Shown: positions 16,603 through 24,604 of the stretch, piece after piece | Position numbering within the stretch: the first letter of the stretch is position 1 | Layout of the letters: every line of letters starts with the position of its first letter | NCBI GenBank assembly: GCA_964236695.1 | Contig: CAXSFU010000034.1 | Location: 1-35,946, forward strand | DNA length: 35,946 bases | Direction of reading: 5' to 3' | From: CAXSEF01 sp964236695 | GTDB lineage: Bacteria > Pseudomonadota > Alphaproteobacteria > Acetobacterales > Acetobacteraceae | The notes under the pieces: generated by a model | The model's input: only the letters and a program-made list of their open reading frames with translations | Databases searched by the model: none | What the model was told of the DNA's origin: nothing | Translations under genes and position numbers: made by a program

Positions 16603-16655
16603 TCCGGGGGCACTGCCCCCAGCGGGTCCGGGCCAGCGCCCTGGCCTTCTGCCGG
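16603..16655. repeat. Dispersed palindromic intergenic repeat, copy 10 (short)
   Basis: Short hairpin-like unit: CCGGGGGCACTGCCCCC, then GCGGGTCCGGGCCAGCGCCC. It lies between the EAL relic and the eboB stop and may end transcription of the ebo genes. The rest of 16101-16710 contains only copy 9 and the EAL relic. Confidence 0.55.
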
Positions 16656-16710
16656 GTCGCGACCGCGCGGAGGCCTCGAGCCCTGGCGCGGGGCCGGTGT
16701 CTCGCTCGCG

Positions 16711-17622
16711 TCAGTCGGCCGCCTCGGCCGCGGCCGGGCCCTCGTCGACGCGAGGCGCCTGGCCACCGCGCAGCACGGAGTTGCCCATGTAGAGCGTGCG
16801 CTGGTCGATGGGCGCGGGGTCGAGGAAGTCGGCCTCGCGCATCTGGCCGTTGCGCCCGTAGGCCGCGAGCGCGTTGGCGTAGACGACCTTGCGGATCGCG
16901 TCCTCGGCGATGCCGCCCTCGCGCAGCAGCGCCGCGGTCCTCGGCACGGCGAGCGGGTCGGAGATCCCCCAGTCGCAGGCGGAATCGATCAGCAGGCGCT
17001 CGGGGCCGTACTCGCGCACCAGCTCGACCATGCGCGCGCCGCTCATCTTGGTGCCGGGATAGATCGAGAAGCCGGCCCAGAAGCCGCGGTCCAGCACCTC
17101 GCGGATGGTCTCCTCGTTGTTGTGGTCGATGACGACCCAGGCCGGGTCCAGGCCCTGTTCGACCACCACGTCCATGGAGCGCGAGGTGCCGCGCTTCTTG
17201 TCGCGGTGGGGCGTGTGGACCATCACCGGCATCTCCAGCTCGCGCGCAAGGTCGAGCTGGAGGCGGAAGTAGCGGTCCTCCAGCGCGGTCTGCTCGTCGT
17301 AGCCGATCTCGCCGATCGCGACGACGCCCTCCTTGAGCACGAAGCGCGGCAGGATCTCCATCACCGCCTCGGCCAGTTCCTCGTCGTTGGCCTCCTTGCT
17401 GTTCAGGCCGACGGTGCAGTAGTGGCGGATGCCGAACTGCCCGGCGCGGAAGCGCTCCCAGCCGACGATCGTGGACAGGTAGTCGACGTAGCTGCCGACG
17501 TTGGTGCGCGGCTGGCCGAGCCAGAACGCCGGCTCGATGCAGGCGACGATGCCGGCCTGCGCCATCCGCTCGTAGTCGTCGGTGGTGCGCGAGATCATGT
17601 GGGTGTGGGTGTCGATGAACAT
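16711..17622 (-). CDS. eboB: EboB-like TatD-family metal-dependent hydrolase
   Basis: 303-residue TIM-barrel hydrolase of the TatD/amidohydrolase type. Metal-binding features in order: FIDTHTHM at the N-terminus, IGEIGYDE (about residue 122), VMVHTPHRDKK (about residue 153), VVIDHNNEET (about residue 183) and LLIDSACDWG (about residue 229). Compared with housekeeping TatD nucleases it is longer and has the HTPHRDKKRGT and ACDWG variants of the ebo-cluster hydrolases. It is the last gene of eboE-eboC-eboA-eboB on this strand, 110 bases after eboA. In Nostoc the ebo genes are needed for the scytonemin precursor to reach the periplasm. The reaction of EboB itself is not established. Confidence 0.82.
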   Translation of the reverse strand: MFIDTHTHMISRTTDDYERMAQAGIVACIEPAFWLGQPRTNVGSYVDYLSTIVGWERFRAGQFGIRHYCTVGLNSKEANDEELAEAVMEILPRFVLKEGVVAIGEIGYDEQTALEDRYFRLQLDLARELEMPVMVHTPHRDKKRGTSRSMDVVVEQGLDPAWVVIDHNNEETIREVLDRGFWAGFSIYPGTKMSGARMVELVREYGPERLLIDSACDWGISDPLAVPRTAALLREGGIAEDAIRKVVYANALAAYGRNGQMREADFLDPAPIDQRTLYMGNSVLRGGQAPRVDEGPAAAEAAD

Positions 17623-17732
17623 GGGGCCCCCGGTTTACGTCTTTGCGTGCGCGTCTGGGCGCGTGTCTGGGCGAGACTGCGCTCGCGCCGGTGCGGCGCC
17701 CGCCTGTCGCCCGGGCTGTTGTCCGAGCCGGC

Positions 17733-18503
17733 TCACGCGGCGGCGGCGGCAAGCGCGGCCGAGGCTGCCGCTCGCTCCTCCTCGCTGCCCCGGGCGCGGA
17801 CCCTGTCGAGGTCGCGCAACGCCTGCGCGTCGGCCCATGGTCCCACGCAGCGCCACAGCTCCGGGCTCACCGCGCGGCCGGCGGCCCAGCGCTCGTGGGC
17901 GTAGTCGCACAGCATGCGCATCAGCACGGGGTTGGCGCGGCGGTCCAGGCCCTGGATCGGCGCCAGGGTGCTCTCGATGAACAGCGCCTTGACCACGAGC
18001 TGGTTCCAGCCGGCCTCGTCGAAGCACTCCGACGGGTACGGGCTCGCGTGCGCTACCGCCTCGAACACCGGGCGCATGCCGCTCCGCGCCCCGGTCCGCG
18101 CGAGGCGGAGGTGGGAAGGCGGGTCGGGGTAGAGCGGCAGGCCGCGCAGGATGGCAATGGTTTCCGACAGGTCGGCGGTGGCCATGAGCGCGCGCAGGCG
18201 GGCGGCGAAGGCCGAACCGTCGCGCCCCGCCACGCCGAGCAGCAGCACCAGCCGGGCCGCCTGGTCGGCGCTCCAGCTGCGCGGGTCCCAGCCGGGGCGC
18301 AGCGCGCCGGCGCGCGCGAGGTCGCCCGCGTCAAGCGCGAGATCGGCCTTGCCGGCGCGGCGGGGGGCGAGGGCGAAGGCGAGGGCGAAGTCGCGCTCCG
18401 CGATCCCTTCGTGCGCGCGCCGGTGCTGCGCCGCGAGCCAGTCCGACACCTCGGCGGGGAGCTGGCGCGACAGCCACTCGAGCAGGAGGAAGGCGGGCGT
18501 CAT
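17733..18503 (-). CDS. eboA: EboA-domain protein
   Basis: 256-residue, mostly alpha-helical, soluble-looking protein without a signal peptide or catalytic motif. The C-terminal third has the segment I associate with EboA: ECFDEAGWNQLVVKALFIES, then PIQGLDRRANPVLMRMLCDY and AHERWAAGR. The call depends partly on context, between the UbiA-like eboC and the TatD-like eboB. Its biochemical role is unknown. The start ATG at 18503 has AGGA about seven bases upstream. A dispersed repeat fills the 205-base gap between it and eboC, so it may be transcribed separately or be partly insulated from eboE-eboC. Confidence 0.8.
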   Translation of the reverse strand: MTPAFLLLEWLSRQLPAEVSDWLAAQHRRAHEGIAERDFALAFALAPRRAGKADLALDAGDLARAGALRPGWDPRSWSADQAARLVLLLGVAGRDGSAFAARLRALMATADLSETIAILRGLPLYPDPPSHLRLARTGARSGMRPVFEAVAHASPYPSECFDEAGWNQLVVKALFIESTLAPIQGLDRRANPVLMRMLCDYAHERWAAGRAVSPELWRCVGPWADAQALRDLDRVRARGSEEERAAASAALAAAAA

Positions 18504-18530
18504 CCCTGTGTCCTTTCATGCAGGTGGTGG

Positions 18531-18690
18531 CAGGGAAGGCCAGGGCGCTGCCCTGGACCCGCCGGGGGCAGCGCCCCCGGACCCGCTTCCGTGGTGGGTA
18601 CGGACCGCAAGGTTTGGACTCCTGGCCTGAGGCAGGGGTTTTTGAAGGTCCCCGGCCCTTGGCGGGTCGGGGACGGGGTCCTCGCCTTCC
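18531..18690. repeat. Dispersed palindromic intergenic repeat, copy 11
   Basis: Lies between eboC and eboA. It has two halves (GGCCAGGGCGCTGCCCTGG; GGGGTTTTTGAAGGTCCCCGG) with a divergent centre. It is the last copy of this family: none is seen from here to about 35 kb. Confidence 0.65.
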
Positions 18691-18708
18691 TTGTGGCGCG
18701 CTGCGGCG

Positions 18709-19569
18709 TCACGTCCCGCGTATCCAGCGCTGGAGCACGAGCGTGGCCGCGAAGCAGCCCAGCGCCAGCGCGGCGGCGCCCGGCCGGCCGGCGCAGGCGA
18801 GGAACATCGCATCGAGCAGCGCGATGCCGGCGATCATCAGGCCGACCGCGCGCCCGATGTCGCGGCGGCGGAGCAGCCGGAGCGCGGCGGCGGTCAGCGC
18901 GGCCAGCGCGGCCCAGCTCAGCCAGGCCGCCGCGTCGTCGCCCGCCTGCCATGCGCCGTAGGCGAGCGGCACCAGCAGCAGCGCCGGCTGCCAGGCGGCG
19001 CCGTGCCGTCCCGACGCCTCGCGCTTGGCGGTGCAGGTGAGCCCGACCAGGTAGCACAGCGACACCAGGGCGGCCCTGGGCAGCGCGCCGCCCGGCACCG
19101 CGGCGGCCGCGAGCCCGGCCGCGAGGTAGGACAGCATGCGGCAGCCGCCCATCACGAGCGGGCCGAGCGGGTTGTCCTTGTGGTGCCAGCTGTAGACGAC
19201 CACGCAGGCGGCGAGCGCGAAGCCGCCTGCCGCCACGCCCGCGGGCGCCACGCCGAAGCCGCCCGACGCCGCCAGCAGCAGCGCCACGCCGCCGAGCAGC
19301 AGCAGGAACCCGGCGGCGAACACGGTGTTGGCCTCGGCCGCGCCGGACGGGATCGGCCGGAACGGCTGGTCGCGCGCGTCGGCGGCGTGGTCGAACGCGT
19401 CGTTGAGGTACATGCCGCCGACATAGGCAAGCGACAGCCCGGCGGCGACGGCGAGCGTCGCCCAGCGCCACGGCGAGACCCCGGCCAGCGCCACGCCGGC
19501 GAGCGCGTTGGTCCACACCGTGGGCAGGTTGGACACGCGGCCGAGCCGCAGCGCCACGCCCGGGGTCAC
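18709..19569 (-). CDS. eboC: EboC-like UbiA-family prenyltransferase homologue
   Basis: 286-residue integral membrane protein with about eight or nine helices. The UbiA Asp-rich motif is present (YLNDAFDHAADARDQPFRPI, about residues 54-73), followed by IPSGAAEA. The second Asp-rich motif of classical UbiA enzymes is not obvious (CTAKREASGRHG in the corresponding loop), which fits the atypical ebo form. Start GTG 19569 overlaps the eboE stop (GTGA), so the two are translationally coupled. It may prenylate or otherwise lipid-tether the traffic substrate; this is inference. Confidence 0.83.
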   Translation of the reverse strand: MTPGVALRLGRVSNLPTVWTNALAGVALAGVSPWRWATLAVAAGLSLAYVGGMYLNDAFDHAADARDQPFRPIPSGAAEANTVFAAGFLLLLGGVALLLAASGGFGVAPAGVAAGGFALAACVVVYSWHHKDNPLGPLVMGGCRMLSYLAAGLAAAAVPGGALPRAALVSLCYLVGLTCTAKREASGRHGAAWQPALLLVPLAYGAWQAGDDAAAWLSWAALAALTAAALRLLRRRDIGRAVGLMIAGIALLDAMFLACAGRPGAAALALGCFAATLVLQRWIRGT

Positions 19570-20777
19570 GGCAGCAGCCGGTCGCGCACCCAGGCGACCT
19601 CGCGCGCGATGTCGTCGTCCACGTCGCCGGTGCGCAGCTCGGGCGGCAAAACGTTCCAGGTGTAGGTCTCGACCTCCAGATGCGCGCTGATCCCCTGCTC
19701 GCGCTGGCGGGCCAGGATGTCGAGCAGCGTCGGCTGCGTGGTGGCGAAGCGGCCGCACGCGGCATGGAACACCGGCACGTGGAAGTGTACCCGCCATTCG
19801 CGCGCCGCGCCGGGGTCGTCGCGCCAGGCGGCGAGCGCCTGCGGCAGGTCGAGGTGGCGCACGAGCCCCCCGGGGCCGCGCTCGACCACCTGGTGCAGGT
19901 AGATGCCGTCGTCGAAGCGTCGCAGCATCGAGGCGGCGTCGTCGTCCATGCGCGGGATCGCCAGCGCCGAGGAGAGCTGGAGCTTGGTGACCGCGATGCC
20001 GGCGGCGCGCAGCAGCGCCAGGCTGTCGCCGGGATTCTCGAACGCCACCGCGGCGTGGCAGACGTCGAGGCACAGGCCGAGATGGCGGCGCAGCAGGCGC
20101 TCGGCGGCGGCGGGGCCGCGCCCGGACAGGGCGGCGAAGCGGGCGGCGGCGTCGGCGGAGAACAGGTGCCGCTCGAAGAACGCCACCGCCTCGGCGGTGG
20201 TCTGCAGCAGGCACATCGGCTCCGGCTCCAGCGCCAGCACGATGCGCCGCCCGGTCCGGTCCTCGAGCGCGGCCAGGCTCGCGGCCTGGCGCAGGAGCGC
20301 GGCGGCGATCGCTTCTGCCGCGCCCGGCACGGCCGCGGCGGCGCCGAACGCGCCGGGCACCGTGCTGACGCTGCCGGACAGCCCGGGCTCGTCGGGCAGC
20401 AGCGCGGCGAGCAGCGCCGCGAGACGGTCGGTGTAGTGCCGCCGCTCCGGGGCGCGCCAGTCGGGCTCGTAGACCTGCTGCTTGACCGGCTGGCCGTGGA
20501 AGGGGCCGTAGGGGAAGCCGTTGATGGTGAAGACGTAGAGGCCCTCGGCGGCGAGGAAGCCGCGCAGCGTGTCGAGCGCGGCCTCGTCGGCCAGCGCTTC
20601 CGCGGCGACGGCGGACAGGCGCAGGCCCACGCCCATCGGCGCGCAGGGCGACAGGCGGCGGCGGATCTCCGGCAGGTGGCGTCGCAGCGCGGCGAAGGTC
20701 TGCGGCCAGGTCTCGCCGCTGTGCACGTTGGTGCAGTACGTCAGGTGCGCCGGGCCGGAGGGCAGCGCCAGCCTCAT
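19566..20777 (-). CDS. eboE: EboE-like metabolite traffic protein (xylose-isomerase-like TIM barrel)
   Basis: 403 residues. The sequence fits the xylose-isomerase/AP-endonuclease-like TIM barrel fold, with potential metal ligands at LALEPEPMCLL (about residue 180), LCLDVCHAAVAFENPGDS (about residue 237), VHFHVPVFH (about residue 333) and HLEVETYTWNVLP (about residue 376). The N-terminus LTYCTNVHSGETW and GLYVFTINGFPYGPFHG are characteristic of EboE. The ATG at 20777 is chosen because it begins the conserved region; an in-frame ATG at 20807 adds only Arg-rich residues. It is the first of the four ebo genes. eboD and eboF are not seen in this window. Reaction unknown; loss of ebo function in Nostoc blocks precursor export. 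Confidence 0.85.
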   Translation of the reverse strand: MRLALPSGPAHLTYCTNVHSGETWPQTFAALRRHLPEIRRRLSPCAPMGVGLRLSAVAAEALADEAALDTLRGFLAAEGLYVFTINGFPYGPFHGQPVKQQVYEPDWRAPERRHYTDRLAALLAALLPDEPGLSGSVSTVPGAFGAAAAVPGAAEAIAAALLRQAASLAALEDRTGRRIVLALEPEPMCLLQTTAEAVAFFERHLFSADAAARFAALSGRGPAAAERLLRRHLGLCLDVCHAAVAFENPGDSLALLRAAGIAVTKLQLSSALAIPRMDDDAASMLRRFDDGIYLHQVVERGPGGLVRHLDLPQALAAWRDDPGAAREWRVHFHVPVFHAACGRFATTQPTLLDILARQREQGISAHLEVETYTWNVLPPELRTGDVDDDIAREVAWVRDRLLP

Positions 20778-20880
20778 GGGGCGGCGCGGGCGGACGCCGC
20801 GCCGCATCGGGCGCGGCCGGCAGGAGGGCGTGTCGGCGCGGCAGTCGGGTGCGGCATGGCGGCTCCTCGCAGAGGTGGGG

Positions 20881-20914
20881 CGAGCCGCATCGCGCCGGGG
20901 CGCGATGCGGCTCG
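20881..20914. terminator. Perfect 14-bp hairpin after the 837-residue repeat-protein gene
   Basis: CGAGCCGCATCGCG (20881-20894), loop of six, then CGCGATGCGGCTCG (20901-20914), a perfect inverted repeat. It lies in the 203-base gap between the repeat-protein gene and eboE. No U-tract follows on either strand, so it may be a weak terminator, an RNA-processing or stability element, or an operator for eboE. Confidence 0.5.
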
Positions 20915-20980
20915 TTCGGCATCGTGGGACGTCCCGCTCCCGCCGGCCCGGAGCGCGGGGCCGGCGGGCGCGGCCGGGGA

Positions 20981-23494
20981 TCAGCCCCCGAACAGCGAGC
21001 CGATCGTGCTGGCACTGATGCCGTTTGCACCGCCGGAGGAGGCGCTGCCGAACAGCGAGCCGATCGCGCTGGAGTTGAAGCCGCCGGCACCGCCGGACGC
21101 CGCGCCGCCGAACAGCGAGCCGATCTTGCTGAAGTCGGGAGCGGCGGTGCCGCCGGAGGAGGCGCCGGCGAACAGCGAGCCGATCGTGCTGAAGTCGATG
21201 CCGGCCGTGCCGGCGGTGGACAGGCTGCCCAGCAGGGAGCTGAGCGAGCCCAGGGTCGAGTTGCCGGTCTGGGCGGCCAGGCCGCCGAGCAGCGAGCTGA
21301 GCCCTCCCAGGCCGGCAGTCCCCGAGGTGCCGCCCGTGGCGGTGCTGGCCGCAAGGCTGCCGAGCAGGCTGGTGTCGAAGGTGCCGACGCTGCTTGCGGC
21401 AGCGCCGGTGCTGGCGGCGACAGTATCGGCGGGGGCACCGCTGAGGGCGCCGGCCAGGGAGTCTGCCGAGACGCCGAGGCTGAGCAGCGGCGCGAACGGG
21501 CTCTGCGCCAGCGACGACGAGAGGTTGCCGCCGCCTGCGCCGCCGAACATGCCCGACATCATCACGGGCGCGGACGCAACGCTGTCCGTGCCGAGCCCGG
21601 CGGACACGCCGGCGGACGCGTTCGGCACGCCCGCCGCGGCGGCGGCCAGGGCTCCCGTCACGCTTGCCGTGGCCATCGCGGCCACGTCCGTGCCGGCCAT
21701 CGACGTGCCGGCCGCGGCGCCGCCCACGGTGTTGCCGTTCAGGGCGCCGAGAATCGAGTCCGCCGTCACGCCGGGCAGGCTGAGCAGCGGGCCGAACGGG
21801 CTGGCCCCGATCAGCGAGGCCGCGTCCGTGCCGCCGGACGAGGTGCTGACGTCGTTGGTGCCGAAGATGGTCTGCCCGGTGACGCCCGGCAGGCTGAGCA
21901 GGGGCGCGAACGGGCTCTGCGACAGCACCGCAGCCGCGCTGGTGGTGCCCGCCGCGCCGGCCATGCCGGCATCGCCCATCGCCGGCATCGCCGCGCCGCC
22001 GATGGTGTCCGCACCGCCGGCCACGCTGACCGGGTCGGCCGTCGTCGTGCCGCCGGCCACGCTGGCGGCACCCGTGGCCGCGCCGCCGAACGGGCTGCTG
22101 CCCGTGGACGCGCCACCGAACGGGCTGCCGCCCATGACCGATGCCGCCGCGCCACCCGTGGTGTCCGCGCCGCCGGCCAGGCTGGCGCTGCCCATGGCCG
22201 CCGCGCCGCCGAACGGGTTGCTGCCCGCGGACGCGCCGGAGAACGGGTTGCTGCTGCCCATGGATGCGCCGCCCGTCGACGCGCTGGCCAGGGCCGCGCC
22301 GCTGACCGAGGCGGCGTTGGTGGCCGTGCTGAAGACGCTGTCGGTGCCCGGGTAGTTGGTGAACGGGTTGCTGCCCAGCATCGCGCTGCTGCCGAACGGG
22401 TTGCTGCCGCTGCTGCTGGCGGGAAGGTTGCCGAACAGGGTCGCCGGCGTCACGCCCGGCAGGTCGAGCAGGGCGCCGAACGGGCTCTGGCGCAGCGACG
22501 CGGTCAGGTCGGCGTCGCTGGCGCCGCCGGCCATCGCCGCACCGCCCGTCGAATCGGTGCCGGCTGCCGCGCCGGTGATGCTGCTGGCGCCGGTGGTGGC
22601 GCCGGGATAGGACGTTCCGGACATAGACATGCTCCCGCTTGCGGCCAGGCCGCTGTAATCGTAGGTGCCCGCACCTGCGGGCCCCCCCGTCGAGCCGTAG
22701 TCGAAGGCCACGACGAACGTGTTGTTGCCGCCGTCCACCTGGACGGTGTTGTTGCCGTTGCCGGCGCCCGCGCCCGCAGGCCCGGAGGCGGCGGCGAAGT
22801 TGTCGGCCACCACGAAGCTGTTGTTGCTGCCGCCGACGCTGACGGTGTTGCCGCCGCCGACGCTGACCGCGTTGCCGCCGGTGGTGGTGTCGTTGACGGC
22901 GGTGCCGGTGACGATCGCCCCTCCCAGGCCGGACGCGACCACGTTGGACGCGTCGTCGCCGGAGACAGCGGCGACAGGTGCCGCGACCGCGACCGGGACC
23001 ACCCCGGCGTCGGCGGCCGCCGTTGTCGCGGCGTCCGGCGCCGCCGCGACGGGGACCGGCATCGCCACGTCGGGCGCGGCCATGACCGTGGCGTCGGGGA
23101 TGGCCGCGGCCGGGGCGCCGAAGCCGCCGCCGGACACGCTGCTGGCGCCGGTGCCGTAGTTGTAGGCCACGACGAAGGTGTTGTTGCCGCCCTCGACGTG
23201 GATGCTGTTGCCGCCGTTGCCGGACCCGGGCTCGCTGCCGGTGGCCGCGAAGTCATATCTGACGACGAACGAGTTGTTGCCGCCGGTGATGTCGAGGCTG
23301 GTGCCGCCGTCGCCGGAGGTGTTGCCGGTGTACTCGACGACGAAGTGCTTGTTGCCGCCGTCGATGGTCATGGGACCCTCGCCGGGCGTGATGGTAATCA
23401 CCTGGCCGTATTGGGCCGTGGCGCCGCCCGGTACCAGCGCGCTGTAGTCGGCGGGGGCGGCACTGGCCGCCTGGTCCGTATTCGAGCCTGACAT
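20981..23494 (-). CDS. Large Ala/Gly/Ser-rich multi-repeat protein, function unknown
   Basis: 837 residues with no signal peptide or transmembrane segment. Four repeat types occur in order. (1) Five copies of a GGNN(S/T)FVVxY(D/N) unit at about residues 44-55, 70-82, 100-113, 220-232 and 254-266. (2) NPFG/SPFGG short units in the middle. (3) Four copies of an SPFxPLLSLPGVTxxxIFG unit. (4) Four C-terminal copies of an exact 20-residue IGSLFGGASSGG-type unit (about residues 771-837), matching a 60-base DNA period. AAGGA precedes the ATG. The codon use and strand agree with the neighbours, and the frame is open throughout, so it is real. Its composition resembles structural or extracellular matrix proteins. 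It sits between tyrA and eboE, so a role in holding or depositing the locus product outside the cell is possible but unproven. Confidence 0.8.
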   Translation of the reverse strand: MSGSNTDQAASAAPADYSALVPGGATAQYGQVITITPGEGPMTIDGGNKHFVVEYTGNTSGDGGTSLDITGGNNSFVVRYDFAATGSEPGSGNGGNSIHVEGGNNTFVVAYNYGTGASSVSGGGFGAPAAAIPDATVMAAPDVAMPVPVAAAPDAATTAAADAGVVPVAVAAPVAAVSGDDASNVVASGLGGAIVTGTAVNDTTTGGNAVSVGGGNTVSVGGSNNSFVVADNFAAASGPAGAGAGNGNNTVQVDGGNNTFVVAFDYGSTGGPAGAGTYDYSGLAASGSMSMSGTSYPGATTGASSITGAAAGTDSTGGAAMAGGASDADLTASLRQSPFGALLDLPGVTPATLFGNLPASSSGSNPFGSSAMLGSNPFTNYPGTDSVFSTATNAASVSGAALASASTGGASMGSSNPFSGASAGSNPFGGAAAMGSASLAGGADTTGGAAASVMGGSPFGGASTGSSPFGGAATGAASVAGGTTTADPVSVAGGADTIGGAAMPAMGDAGMAGAAGTTSAAAVLSQSPFAPLLSLPGVTGQTIFGTNDVSTSSGGTDAASLIGASPFGPLLSLPGVTADSILGALNGNTVGGAAAGTSMAGTDVAAMATASVTGALAAAAAGVPNASAGVSAGLGTDSVASAPVMMSGMFGGAGGGNLSSSLAQSPFAPLLSLGVSADSLAGALSGAPADTVAASTGAAASSVGTFDTSLLGSLAASTATGGTSGTAGLGGLSSLLGGLAAQTGNSTLGSLSSLLGSLSTAGTAGIDFSTIGSLFAGASSGGTAAPDFSKIGSLFGGAASGGAGGFNSSAIGSLFGSASSGGANGISASTIGSLFGG

Positions 23495-23572
23495 GACGTT
23501 TCCTTGTGTGGCGACGCCTGAGCCGGCGTCATTCTGGAAGGCGTGGGCGCGCGGCCATGGCCGGCGCGGGGG

Positions 23573-24604
23573 CTAGGCCCCGCTTTCCGCAGCCATGGGG
23601 CGTTTCTGTGCGGCGGCGCCGGCGTCCTCGGGGACGAACCTCGCGCTCGGCACGCGCTTGTAGGCCTGGCCGCAGCGGACGACCTCGCGGCGGATCGAGC
23701 GTGCGCTCTCGAAGCGGCGCGACAGCGTGTCCGCCTCGTCCCAGCGGATCGCGCGCTGGAGCGCGATCAGGTCCTCGATGTAGCGGCCGACGACCTCGAG
23801 GATCGCCGGCTTGTTGTGCAGGAACACGTCGCGCCACATCGTCGGGTTGGCCGCCGCGATGCGGGTGAAGTCGGTGAAGCCGCCGGCGGCGTACTTCAGC
23901 ACCTCGCCCTTGAGCACGCCCTCGAGGTCGTCGGCGGTGTTGACGATGTTGAACGCGAGCAGGTGCGGCAGGTGCGAGGTGATCGCCAGCACCTTGTCGT
24001 GGTGGTCGGCGTCCATCCGCTCCACCCTGGAGCCGACCGCGTGCCACAGCGCCTCGACCCGTGCCACCGCCGCCTCGTCTGCGGCCGGCGTCGGCGTCAG
24101 GATGCACCAGCGGTTGCTGAACAGCCCGTCCAGCGCCGCCGCCGGCCCGGACTCTTCGGTGCCGGCGACCGGGTGGCCCGGCACGAACCGCGCCAGGTCC
24201 AGGTAGGGCGCCACGAGGTCGATCACCCGCGCCTTCACCGAGCCGACATCGGTGACGATCGCGTCCGCTGACAGCCCGGGCGCGATGGCCGCCGCCGCGA
24301 CGCCGCTCGCGCCCACCGGCACGCCGAGCACGACGAGGTCGGCGCCGCGCACCGCGGCCGCGGCGTCGGTTGTCGCCTCGTCGACCAGGCCAAGCCGGCA
24401 CGCCTGGTCCAGCACGGCGCGGTCCGGCGCGGTGCCGACCAGGCGTGCGGCCAGGCCGAGCCGGCGCACGTCGCGGGCGAGCGAGCCGTTGATCAGCCCC
24501 ACGCCCACGAAGGCGATCGTGGCGAACAGCGGCGCCGCCGCCCGCGACGACGGTCCGTCCGGCGTGCGCGCCACCTCCGCGCGTGCTGCGCGAGCCTCGC
24601 TCAT
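23573..24604 (-). CDS. tyrA: Prephenate/arogenate dehydrogenase
   Basis: Oxidatively decarboxylates prephenate to 4-hydroxyphenylpyruvate (or arogenate to tyrosine). 343 residues: an NAD(P) fold IAFVGVGLINGSLARDVRR (about residues 30-48), VTDVGSVK, the substrate-loop FVPGHPVAGTEESG and catalytic-region ITSHLPHLLAFNIV, with a helical dimerisation half. The ATG at 24604 overlaps the aroG stop (ATGA). In this bacterial group tyrA normally sits with hisC and methionine genes. The coupling to aroG here suggests a dedicated copy supplying 4-hydroxyphenylpyruvate, the second substrate of the ScyA reaction, as in the Nostoc scytonemin locus. Confidence 0.93.
   Translation of the reverse strand: MSEARAARAEVARTPDGPSSRAAAPLFATIAFVGVGLINGSLARDVRRLGLAARLVGTAPDRAVLDQACRLGLVDEATTDAAAAVRGADLVVLGVPVGASGVAAAAIAPGLSADAIVTDVGSVKARVIDLVAPYLDLARFVPGHPVAGTEESGPAAALDGLFSNRWCILTPTPAADEAAVARVEALWHAVGSRVERMDADHHDKVLAITSHLPHLLAFNIVNTADDLEGVLKGEVLKYAAGGFTDFTRIAAANPTMWRDVFLHNKPAILEVVGRYIEDLIALQRAIRWDEADTLSRRFESARSIRREVVRCGQAYKRVPSARFVPEDAGAAAQKRPMAAESGA

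Noticed and set aside
19680..23491. Very long plus-strand open frames (about 880 residues) opposite the repeat protein and ebo genes
   Set aside because: They are Arg/Ala/Gly-rich mirror images of the minus-strand genes, caused by high GC. The minus-strand proteins have recognisable domains or ordered repeats and a ribosome-binding site.
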